Shown: positions 15,360 through 22,638 of the stretch, piece by piece
How the letters are laid out: each line of letters starts with the position of its first letter
Numbering within the stretch: position 1 is the first letter of the stretch
Origin: Leptospira sp.
GTDB lineage: Bacteria; Spirochaetota; Leptospiria; Leptospirales; Leptospiraceae
Assembly (NCBI GenBank): GCA_016742255.1
Contig: JACVCB010000023.1
Coordinates: 1-57,206, forward strand
Direction of reading: 5' to 3'
DNA: 57,206 nt
Position numbers and translations under genes: made by a program
The notes under the pieces: model-generated
The model's database searches: none
What the model saw: the letters and a program-made list of their open reading frames with translations, nothing else
Told to the model about the DNA's origin: nothing

Positions 15360-16622
15360 ATGTATATGAAAACTTTTAGAAACATTCCAGAACTATTATT
15401 ACCTGCTGGAAACTTAGATAAGTTAAACATCGCGTATTTGTATGGAGCAGATGCAGTTTATTGTGGAGTACCACGTTATTCGTTACGTGCGAGAGAAAAT
15501 GAATTCTCAATGGAGGATTTACAGACAGCAGTTTCAATCGCAAGAAACCTAAATAAAAAAATTTACTTTACGGTGAATAACATACCTCGTAACTCCAAAC
15601 TTGGTTCTTATCATAAGTATTTAGAACAAATGGCAAGTTTAAAACCTGATGCTTTGATTATGGCAGATCCAGGATTGATTCATATGACTAAAAATGCATA
15701 TCCTGAATTAGATATCCATATCTCTGTACAATCAAATACAATGAACTATGCCGCAGTTGAATTTTGGAAGGCATATGGAGCAAAAAGAGTTATTTTGTCT
15801 AGAGAGGTATCAATTCCTGAAATTAAAGAGATAAAAGAAAAAGTACCAGATATGGAGATTGAAGTTTTTGTTCATGGTTCAATCTGCATTGCTCATAGCG
15901 GAAGGTGTTTTATGAGCAATTATTTTAAAAATCGAGATGCAAACCAAGGATCCTGTAATAATGCATGTCGTGATTTATATAAAGTGTATGTTACAAATCC
16001 AAAACAAAATGATGAACCCATGGAACTGATAACGGATGAGGATGGAACATTTTTAATGAATTCCAAAGATCTACGTGCCATTGAGTTTTTACAAGAGTTA
16101 TGTGATGCAGGAGTCGATTCACTTAAGGTTGAAGGGAGGACCAAAAATGATTTTTATGTTGGCATGGTTGCCAGAAGTTATCGAAAAACATTAGATGGAA
16201 TCAAACGTGGAGAGAGTTTTGATCGGAAATGGTTGGAAGAATTGGATAAACTTTCTTCCAGAAAGTATTTTTCAGGTTTTTTAACAAGAGGTATGGAAGA
16301 CCAAATACCAGTAGAAGAACAAAATTTTCAAAACAATGAGTTCGGAACAAGTCTACAAAAAACTCATCATTATGTAGGTCTTGTCAAGGGATACCAACAT
16401 AAGAACCAAAGAGTCATCATTGAAGTAAAAAACAAAATAGAAAAGGGAGATGTCTTAGAAGTGATCAATCCACTTTCAGAGGATGTTGTTCCTATTGTCG
16501 TCAATGAAATGTATTACAAAAACAATATAGTTGATGTTGTTAGTGGGGGAATTGGTTCTGCTGAAATTACAGTACCCTTTGAAATCACAAAACAATCCTT
16601 TCTAACCAAACGAATCCTATAG
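15360..16622 (+). CDS. trhP: Peptidase U32-family protein TrhP (tRNA U34 hydroxylation)
   Basis: 420 residues from the ATG at 15360; the longer frame from 15327 has no added support, and a second ATG lies two codons later. It starts ELLLPAGNLDKLNIAYLYGADAVYCG and contains VFVHGSICIAHSGRC, RDANQGSCNNACRD and NSKDLRAIEFLQEL, closely resembling E. coli TrhP (YegQ). The four Cys (two in SICIAHSGRC, two in SCNNAC) are the expected iron-sulfur ligands. The enzyme takes part in 5-hydroxyuridine formation at tRNA position 34, using prephenate. It is monocistronic, with a stem-loop across its stop codon. Confidence 0.88.
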   Translation: MYMKTFRNIPELLLPAGNLDKLNIAYLYGADAVYCGVPRYSLRARENEFSMEDLQTAVSIARNLNKKIYFTVNNIPRNSKLGSYHKYLEQMASLKPDALIMADPGLIHMTKNAYPELDIHISVQSNTMNYAAVEFWKAYGAKRVILSREVSIPEIKEIKEKVPDMEIEVFVHGSICIAHSGRCFMSNYFKNRDANQGSCNNACRDLYKVYVTNPKQNDEPMELITDEDGTFLMNSKDLRAIEFLQELCDAGVDSLKVEGRTKNDFYVGMVARSYRKTLDGIKRGESFDRKWLEELDKLSSRKYFSGFLTRGMEDQIPVEEQNFQNNEFGTSLQKTHHYVGLVKGYQHKNQRVIIEVKNKIEKGDVLEVINPLSEDVVPIVVNEMYYKNNIVDVVSGGIGSAEITVPFEITKQSFLTKRIL

Positions 16623-16647
16623 GAGATTTGGTATCGGATTCGTTTGG
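16606..16647 (+). terminator. Stem-loop overlapping the trhP stop codon
   Basis: CCAAACGAATCC pairs perfectly with GGATTCGTTTGG across an 18-nt loop that contains the stop codon, and a T-rich run (TTTGTTTTTT) follows about ten bases later. It is likely the trhP terminator, though the distance to the T run is long for a classic intrinsic terminator. Confidence 0.55.
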
Positions 16648-16746
16648 ACGAATATTTGTTTTTTAACTTGCGCAATCCATTCTTGTTGAGAATAAATTAC
16701 CGATTGTTTGTTAATGATAATTAGATTGTTTTGATTAGGATTTGTT

Positions 16747-17622
16747 GTGAAAAAAATAAAATTACCAATTTACCTTCTTATTTTATTTCTCTTTTGGAGC
16801 TGTGGAAATGCACAAGAGGAAAGTGTTTCAATGGAATCGGAGGAGAGAAAAATTGCGAGTGCATCTGCTGAAAAAAAAGTAGCACCCAGTTCTCCTTCAT
16901 TGGAAGAAAGTGCCGATTCCACTGCACAGAGGAAAGAAACTACAATTGGGCCAGTTTTCCTTCCAATCCAAAATAACCAAGATCGTTTATTAGAATTCCA
17001 AGTCGATTTAAGTTATCAAACCTCTGATTTAATCAAAACCAGAAAAGATTTTTTGGTATTTGTGAGTAAGTATGGGTTCATTGAAAATAGTTCAGCAATG
17101 AATTCGGAATCAATCTATATGAATGTGAAAATGCACATTCGTTCTGACAAACTATACGATGCATTATTGGAATTGGATACGTATGGGACATTACTAAGTG
17201 AAAATATAAGTACGATTGATCACACAGAAGGAATGGTTTGGGAGAAAATTAAAACCAACCGAGAAAAAATTCGTTACCAAAGAAGGGTATCTGCCAATCA
17301 CCAAACAACAGGTAACTCAAGGAATTGGTCTGCAATAGAAGACGCAATTACGGAAAGTGAAAATGAGATCGACCAAACAGAACTTCAAGTATGGAAAATC
17401 AATGATAAAGTAAAATGGGCTACATTAAATGTCAGCTTTAGCATTCCCACTCCTGCTGACAAAATCATCGTACCCCAATACCAAAATGCATTTGTAGGAA
17501 TTTTCAATTTGTTTTTGGAACTCACATATGTTTTGGTTTGGATGACTCCTGTTTTTGTATTGATAGGATTATTGTACTTTCCCGCTAGGAAAGTACTGAA
17601 TTGGATAAGAAAAAAGAATTAA
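16747..17622 (+). CDS. DUF4349-family lipoprotein
   Basis: 291 residues starting at GTG with AGGA upstream. The lipobox is FWSC (Cys 19). After a low-complexity Ser/Glu region, residues 80-260 show the DUF4349 pattern: a beta-alpha domain (LEFQVDLSYQTSDLIKTRKDFLVFV, MNVKMHIRSDKLYDALLELDTYG), a helical coiled-coil segment and the closing WATLNVSFSIP strand. A C-terminal membrane helix follows (LTYVLVWMTPVFVLIGLLYF). The family is thought to sit at the cell envelope with its role unknown. It precedes creB by 147 bp. Confidence 0.8.
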   Translation: MKKIKLPIYLLILFLFWSCGNAQEESVSMESEERKIASASAEKKVAPSSPSLEESADSTAQRKETTIGPVFLPIQNNQDRLLEFQVDLSYQTSDLIKTRKDFLVFVSKYGFIENSSAMNSESIYMNVKMHIRSDKLYDALLELDTYGTLLSENISTIDHTEGMVWEKIKTNREKIRYQRRVSANHQTTGNSRNWSAIEDAITESENEIDQTELQVWKINDKVKWATLNVSFSIPTPADKIIVPQYQNAFVGIFNLFLELTYVLVWMTPVFVLIGLLYFPARKVLNWIRKKN

Positions 17623-17769
17623 CCAATCAGTTCATTCAGTTCCACAGGATTGTGAATTGATGTTAAATGCTTTTTTTCTTTATCGAATACTGATTGCATT
17701 TCTCACCAATATTGATTCACTATGTTTTGAATGTTTCCTCCATTCAAATGGGAACACATTTAATTTTCT

Positions 17770-18447
17770 ATGATCAAAATTTTACTCATCGAAGATGAAC
17801 CAGGCATACAAGAATCCATTCAAATTACATTAGAGTCTGAGGGTTTTTTACTGACAATCGCATCCACAGGATCAGAAGGACTCAATATGGTGACAGCTGA
17901 TGTCTCAATTGTGATCTTAGACATTGGTTTGCCAGACTTAAATGGTTTTGAAGTTCTAAAATTGATCCGTCAGAAATACCAAATCCCAGTGATATTTTTA
18001 ACAGCACGAAATTCCGAAATCGATAAGGTACTTGGATTGGAAATTGGAGCTGATGATTATATCGTAAAACCATTTAGTCCAAGAGAACTATTGGCAAGGA
18101 TAAGAGCTATCCTTAGGCGAACACAAAATCCGGTGTTTAGTGAAGCAATATCCAATCAAAAAATTAGGATCTCTTTGGATAAAAAACTAGTATATTTCAA
18201 TGGAAATTCATTGAATTTATCACCTTACGAATACAAAACGATGGAATTGTTTTTTAAGTGGCCTGGAAGGATCTTTACTAGAGAAGAAATTATGGACATT
18301 GTTTGGACTGAACCTGAAGATAGTTTTGATCGTGCAGTGGACACTGTGATTAAAAATATTAGAGCTAGATTTAAAGAAATAGATCCTAATTTTGATCCAA
18401 TAGAAACCAGAAGAGGTCAAGGATACGGATTAAAGGAAATTATATGA
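17770..18447 (+). CDS. creB: CreB-like response regulator
   Basis: 225 residues of the OmpR/PhoB type. The receiver domain has acidic pair E8-D9, phospho-acceptor D51 (VILDIGLPDLNG), and the K in DDYIVKPFSPRELLARIRAILRR. The C-terminal winged helix contains GRIFTREEIMDIVW and RGQGYGLKEI. The closest match I know is CreB of the CreBC system (shared LGLEIGADDY-x-x-KPFSPRE and D-x-x-D-R-x-VDT-x-IK). It overlaps the next start by four bases (ATGA), and creD follows, which supports the assignment. Confidence 0.85.
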   Translation: MIKILLIEDEPGIQESIQITLESEGFLLTIASTGSEGLNMVTADVSIVILDIGLPDLNGFEVLKLIRQKYQIPVIFLTARNSEIDKVLGLEIGADDYIVKPFSPRELLARIRAILRRTQNPVFSEAISNQKIRISLDKKLVYFNGNSLNLSPYEYKTMELFFKWPGRIFTREEIMDIVWTEPEDSFDRAVDTVIKNIRARFKEIDPNFDPIETRRGQGYGLKEII

Positions 18448-19891
18448 ATCTTTGGTTACGAATTATCATCAGTTTTTTTTTATCTTAGCAATTGGTTTCT
18501 ATTACTTAATCGATAAAACCGAAGAATCGATTCGTCCTCGTTATATGGAAACTATCGAGGAATCATTAAACGATACAACTCATGTCCTTTCAGCAATCGT
18601 TGAAGAACGAATCAATGCAAATCCGAACGAAAGGTTCCATCTTAAATCTTTAGTAGAATCATTATTTAGAAAACCATTTCAAAATGTACGTAATCGTAGT
18701 TTTGAAGCAAAAATTTATTCATTATTAAAAACAAATGCAGATCTTCAAATATACATAACTGATTCAAAAGGAATAGTAATTTTTGATTCTGAAAGTTATC
18801 GAGAAGGCCTAAATTATTCCAAATACAATGATGTTTATTTAACCTTAAAAGGAAAATATGGAGTTAGATCGAGTAAAATGATTGAAACAGAAAAGGAAGG
18901 GGCTTTGTTCATTGCCTCTCCCATTCGTTTTCAGAATCAGATTATTGGCGTTTTGACGGTCATCAAACCTAAAGTTGGTGTCATTCCCTTCATTGAAGAA
19001 GCAAAACATAAATTTTGGCGAATCTCATTACTCGTGGCTTCATCGATTGCGATTGTATTTAGTTTACTTGCCTATATCAGTTTTCGACCCATTTTACGTT
19101 TGTCTCAATACATTACAGCGTTACGAAACAAGGAGAAAAAACCGTTTCCAAAATTAGGAATGAAAGAACTAAACGAATTGGGTAAGGAAGTTGATCAATT
19201 GGTAGTCGAGTTGGAAGGAAAAAAATATGTAGAATCATATGTGCAAACTTTAACACATGAAGTGAAAAGTCCTTTGTCTTCGATTCTTGCAGCAGTAGAA
19301 TTGATACACTCACATCCAAATGAGATAGAACGACTAACTAAAACAATAGATTCAGAGGCAAAACGGATCCAAAATCTTATCGATCAATTATTGGAACTAT
19401 CATCATTGGAAGGCAAAAATTCAATCGAATTAAATGATACTATTGATTTGATTTCGTTTTTAAATGAAATATTGTTTCGATTTGAAATTGAATTGGAAAG
19501 AAAATCTTTGTCAGTGAAAAAAATATTCCCAGAAAGTTCGGTTATGATCAATGGAAATCAAAACTACCTACGGATGGCCATTGAAAATATAATTCGAAAT
19601 TCTATAGAATTTGCAAATCAAAATGATTTGATTGTGATAAAATTAGAATCTATTTCCAATCATCAAACAAAATTAATCATTTCTGACAAAGGTCAATTGA
19701 TTCCTGAATATGCTTTAACAAAGGTTACGGATAAATTTTTTTCCTTACCTAGGCCAATTGGTCAGAGAAAAAGTTCTGGCCTTGGTTTAAGCATCGTAAA
19801 AGAAATTTTAGATTTTCATACAGCAGAATTGAAAATACAAAATAGAATACCCAAGGGAGTGGAAGTGAGCATTTTGTTCCAAAAACAGTAA
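18444..19891 (+). CDS. creC: CreC-like sensor histidine kinase, frameshifted near its start
   Basis: Membrane kinase of about 480 residues. The natural start is the ATG at 18444, which overlaps the creB stop as ATGA and reads MNLWLRIIISFF, but this frame stops after 14 codons. The run of nine T at 18473-18481 shifts the frame; one extra T restores SFFFILAIGFYYLIDKTEESI and an intact kinase. The remaining frame begins with TTG at 18452. Domains: N-terminal helix, periplasmic sensor, second helix near residue 200, HAMP-like linker, HisKA with THEVKSPLSS, and HATPase with N box (AIENIIRNSIEFA) and GLGLSIV. It is expected to phosphorylate CreB. Confidence 0.8.
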
Positions 19892-19893
19892 TG

Positions 19894-19909
19894 CTCACAC
19901 AATCCTCAC
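19894..19909 (+). promoter_or_regulatory. cre-tag-like direct repeat before creD
   Basis: CTCAC-ACAATC-CTCAC. The known CreB site in E. coli is a direct repeat TTCAC-N6-TTCAC, so this matches the spacing exactly with one change in each half. It lies between creC and creD, where a CreB-activated creD promoter is expected. Confidence 0.55.
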
Positions 19910-19966
19910 ATTGTCATCATAATTAGCTCACCAATTTCATTTATAGTAAATCTGTAGGAGTTTTGT

Positions 19967-21298
19967 ATGAGCAAACTAATTTCGTCTATCAATTTACGTC
20001 TTATGATCCTCGGTGTGATGATCATATTATTTATCATTCCCCTTTCGATGGTAGGTTCCTTAATCGAAGAGAGAAATCAATCTAGACTAGATGCAGTTAC
20101 TGAAGTAGGAGAAAAGTGGAGTCAAAACCAAACATTTCTTGGCCCAATTTTAGTCATTCCGTATAACATAAGAATTCCAAAGTCAGGGAATGCACAATCC
20201 AAAGAAAAGTGGGATTATATCACAGAGTATGCATATTTTCTACCGGAAGATCTTGGATACCAAGTGGGGATGGTAACCGAAGAAAGAAAAAGAGGGATTT
20301 ATCATATTCCACTTTATACAAGTAAAATTAATGCAAAAGGAAAGTTTTCGCCAGTTAAATCAAGTGATTTTCCCTTAGATACAACTTATATTTATTGGGA
20401 TGATGCTAGAATCATTGTATCAGTATCCGACTTAAAAGGATTAGGTGGTGACTTGAAACTAACTTGGAATGGCAAAGAAAAAACTTTTACACCAGGTACA
20501 AAATCAAACTTTTTTCCTTCTGGAATGAGCCTTCCCATTCCGTTGGAGGAGAATGAAGGAAATTCCATTTTTAATATGGATGTTTCTTTAAAAGGATCTG
20601 ATACATTCTCAATCATTCCGATTGGAAAAAAAACAAAAATGATGATGGAATCGAATTGGAGAGATCCTTCTTTCAACGGAAATATTTTGCCTGTTGATCG
20701 AGAAATTTTTGATGGTGGTTTTCGTTCTCTTTGGGAAACTTCTTATTTTTCTCGTTCGTTTCCACAAGTGATTCATTCCTTAGATGATTCGATCCTTAAC
20801 TCAATTCATAACTCTGCATTTGGTGTGAGTTTATTGATTCCGGTAGATCATTATTTAAAATTAGAAAGATCAGTAAAGTATGGATTACTTTTTATCGTCA
20901 CAAGTTTCACACTCTTCTTTCTAATGGAAGTGTTTGGTGGAATTTTATTACATCCAATTCAATATGTTCTAATTGGATGTGCTATGGTTATTTTTTATGT
21001 TCTTAACTTGTCATTATCCGAACATATAGGATATTTAATGTCCTATATGATTTCTTCTCTCTCAGTGACTATCTTAATTGGTTATTATGCAATCCATGCT
21101 TTAAGGAATAAGAAAAAAGGGATTATGACGGGAATGTATTATCTCTTTTTATATTCTTTTTTGTATATCATATTGGCATCAGAAGACCAGGCATTGTTAC
21201 TTGGTTCAATTACGCTCTTTATGATATTAGCACTTGTAATGCATTTTACTAGAAAGGTAAATTGGTATCAATTTGGTTTGAACGTAGAAAACAAATAG
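19967..21298 (+). CDS. creD: CreD inner-membrane protein
   Basis: 443 residues. It starts with a signal-anchor helix (LMILGVMIILFIIPLSMV), followed by the CreD hallmark LIEERNQSRLDAVTEVGEKWSQNQTFLGPILVIPY. A long periplasmic beta-rich part holds SLSGL-type strands and the LWETSYFSRSFPQ stretch, and the C-terminus has five or six membrane helices. CreD is the main target of CreBC in E. coli and affects envelope and beta-lactam phenotypes. A clear GTAGGAG precedes the ATG, and a cre-tag-like repeat lies 58 bp upstream. Confidence 0.92.
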   Translation: MSKLISSINLRLMILGVMIILFIIPLSMVGSLIEERNQSRLDAVTEVGEKWSQNQTFLGPILVIPYNIRIPKSGNAQSKEKWDYITEYAYFLPEDLGYQVGMVTEERKRGIYHIPLYTSKINAKGKFSPVKSSDFPLDTTYIYWDDARIIVSVSDLKGLGGDLKLTWNGKEKTFTPGTKSNFFPSGMSLPIPLEENEGNSIFNMDVSLKGSDTFSIIPIGKKTKMMMESNWRDPSFNGNILPVDREIFDGGFRSLWETSYFSRSFPQVIHSLDDSILNSIHNSAFGVSLLIPVDHYLKLERSVKYGLLFIVTSFTLFFLMEVFGGILLHPIQYVLIGCAMVIFYVLNLSLSEHIGYLMSYMISSLSVTILIGYYAIHALRNKKKGIMTGMYYLFLYSFLYIILASEDQALLLGSITLFMILALVMHFTRKVNWYQFGLNVENK

Positions 21299-21307
21299 TT
21301 CAAATAT

Positions 21308-21339
21308 ACTCTGTAGTGATTTCGAAATTACTACAGAGT
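21308..21339. terminator. Long stem-loop between convergent creD and araC-family gene
   Basis: ACTCTGTAGTGATTT, a CG turn, then AAATTACTACAGAGT: a 15-bp stem with one G-T pair. It fills the gap between two convergent genes and abuts the stop of the regulator gene. A T-tract is weak on both sides, so it may end both transcripts only partly or act as an RNA-stability element. Confidence 0.5.
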
Positions 21340-22038
21340 TCAGTTCAATGATTCTAGGTATTTTTCTGGACTCAGTCCAATCATTTTTTTAAATACTCGA
21401 TTGAAATGAGCTTGGTCAAAAAATCCAAATTCATTTGCAAAATCAGCTAAATGAATGGACTTATCTTTTTCTAATCGTTCTGCTATTTCTTGCATTCTAA
21501 ACTGTTGGATCACCCATTTTGGACTAACACCTACATATTCTCGAAATAACCTTTGTAAAGATCTTAATTGAATCGAATAGACTTTCACAATTTGATCGAC
21601 TGATAATATAGAGCTATTAGTCTTTATTCCATTAATGATATAATTTAATTCTTCAATTTTTGAGTCTTTTTTTAATGATTTATTTTGAATCCAAGATTCG
21701 AAGATTTCAATTTTAGTTTTATCATCTTTTGTTCTGCAAATGCTTGCTTCCATTTTTATATCATCTGTAAGATTAAATAACGAATTGAAAGGAATCCTTT
21801 TGTTAGTTAATTTTGTAATTGTATTGAAGTAGAATGGATAAAATCCGCCAGGTTTAAATTTAATACCGAATACCGATCCACTTCCACTCAAAGTAATTGA
21901 AAATTTTTTTTGATGAACTCCATAAACTATAGAATTTCCTCTTTCAAAAACAATATGAACACTTGGATAAGGAAGTGTTTCCGCAACATATGATTCATTT
22001 TTTGACGCGTTTTTACAATCCAAAACTTCTTTAAACAT
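21340..22038 (-). CDS. AraC-family transcriptional regulator
   Basis: 232 residues. Residues 15-75 match the DUF6597-type sensor domain (ETLPYPSVHIVFERG, GSVFGIKFKPGGFYPF). The C-terminal AraC DNA-binding domain is clear: VYSIQLRSLQRLFREYVGVSPKWVIQQFRMQEIAERL and DFANEFGFFDQAHFNRVFKKMIGLSPEKYLESL. The N-terminus is some 25 residues shorter than usual for this family, and a stop codon directly precedes the ATG, so either the protein is naturally short or the 5' end is lost. The start is only 23 bp from the divergent SRPBCC gene, so it probably controls that gene. Confidence 0.85.
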   Translation of the reverse strand: MFKEVLDCKNASKNESYVAETLPYPSVHIVFERGNSIVYGVHQKKFSITLSGSGSVFGIKFKPGGFYPFYFNTITKLTNKRIPFNSLFNLTDDIKMEASICRTKDDKTKIEIFESWIQNKSLKKDSKIEELNYIINGIKTNSSILSVDQIVKVYSIQLRSLQRLFREYVGVSPKWVIQQFRMQEIAERLEKDKSIHLADFANEFGFFDQAHFNRVFKKMIGLSPEKYLESLN

Positions 22039-22061
22039 TTATACTGAAAAAAAGGTTACAC

Positions 22062-22517
22062 ATGAAACTAACACCATCTTTGGATCAAATGTTAAAAATT
22101 GAATGCAATACATTCATCCATTCTAATGTACAGAATATTTGGATCTTACTCGTGACTCCTGAATCCATTAAAAAATATTTATTTGGAACAGAAACGGTTT
22201 CAAATTGGACAATTGGTAGTGAGATTCGCTTCAAAGGTGAATGGGAAGTGAAATTATATGAAGATAAAGGTATCATTTTGAATTTAGAGTTTCAGAAAGA
22301 ATTAAAGTATTCTTATTTTTCAAGTTTCTCGGAAATGCCTGATTTACCAGAAAACTATTCTATTATTACAATGAAACTTGTGGAAAAAAATGAAGGTGTC
22401 TTTTTATCCCTTTGCCAAACAGGATTTTTTTCAGAAGAACAACAAAAACATTCTGAGCAAAATTGGAGTCAAATATTAGAAAAAATAAGAATACTTGCAG
22501 AAGATGGAAGCGTTTGA
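22062..22517 (+). CDS. SRPBCC/AHSA1-family protein
   Basis: 151 residues with the START-like fold of the AHSA1 type: FIHSNVQNIWILLVTPESIKKYLFG, then WTIGSEIRFKGEW and a long C-terminal helix (HSEQNWSQILEKIRILAE). Such proteins bind small hydrophobic ligands or act as co-chaperones; the ligand is unknown. AGG precedes the ATG. It is divergent from the AraC regulator, a common pairing in which the regulator controls a small ligand-binding protein. Confidence 0.8.
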   Translation: MKLTPSLDQMLKIECNTFIHSNVQNIWILLVTPESIKKYLFGTETVSNWTIGSEIRFKGEWEVKLYEDKGIILNLEFQKELKYSYFSSFSEMPDLPENYSIITMKLVEKNEGVFLSLCQTGFFSEEQQKHSEQNWSQILEKIRILAEDGSV

Positions 22518-22638
22518 ACTACAAAAATTTTTAGTTTTCAATTCGATATGTCACTAAAAACTCAAAATTGATTAAAAATTTATCCTTATGTTTTGAATTG
22601 GTATAGATTCTTAATTTTTTACTCGTCTTTATAAGAGT

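Noticed and set aside
17702..17720. CTCAC and TTCAC pair upstream of creB as a second cre-tag
   Set aside because: The spacer is nine bases instead of six, so it does not fit the direct-repeat phasing.
18452..19891. TTG at 18452 as the true creC start
   Set aside because: It has no Shine-Dalgarno and would give an unusual N-terminus. The ATGA overlap with creB and the family sequence point to 18444 with a frameshift.
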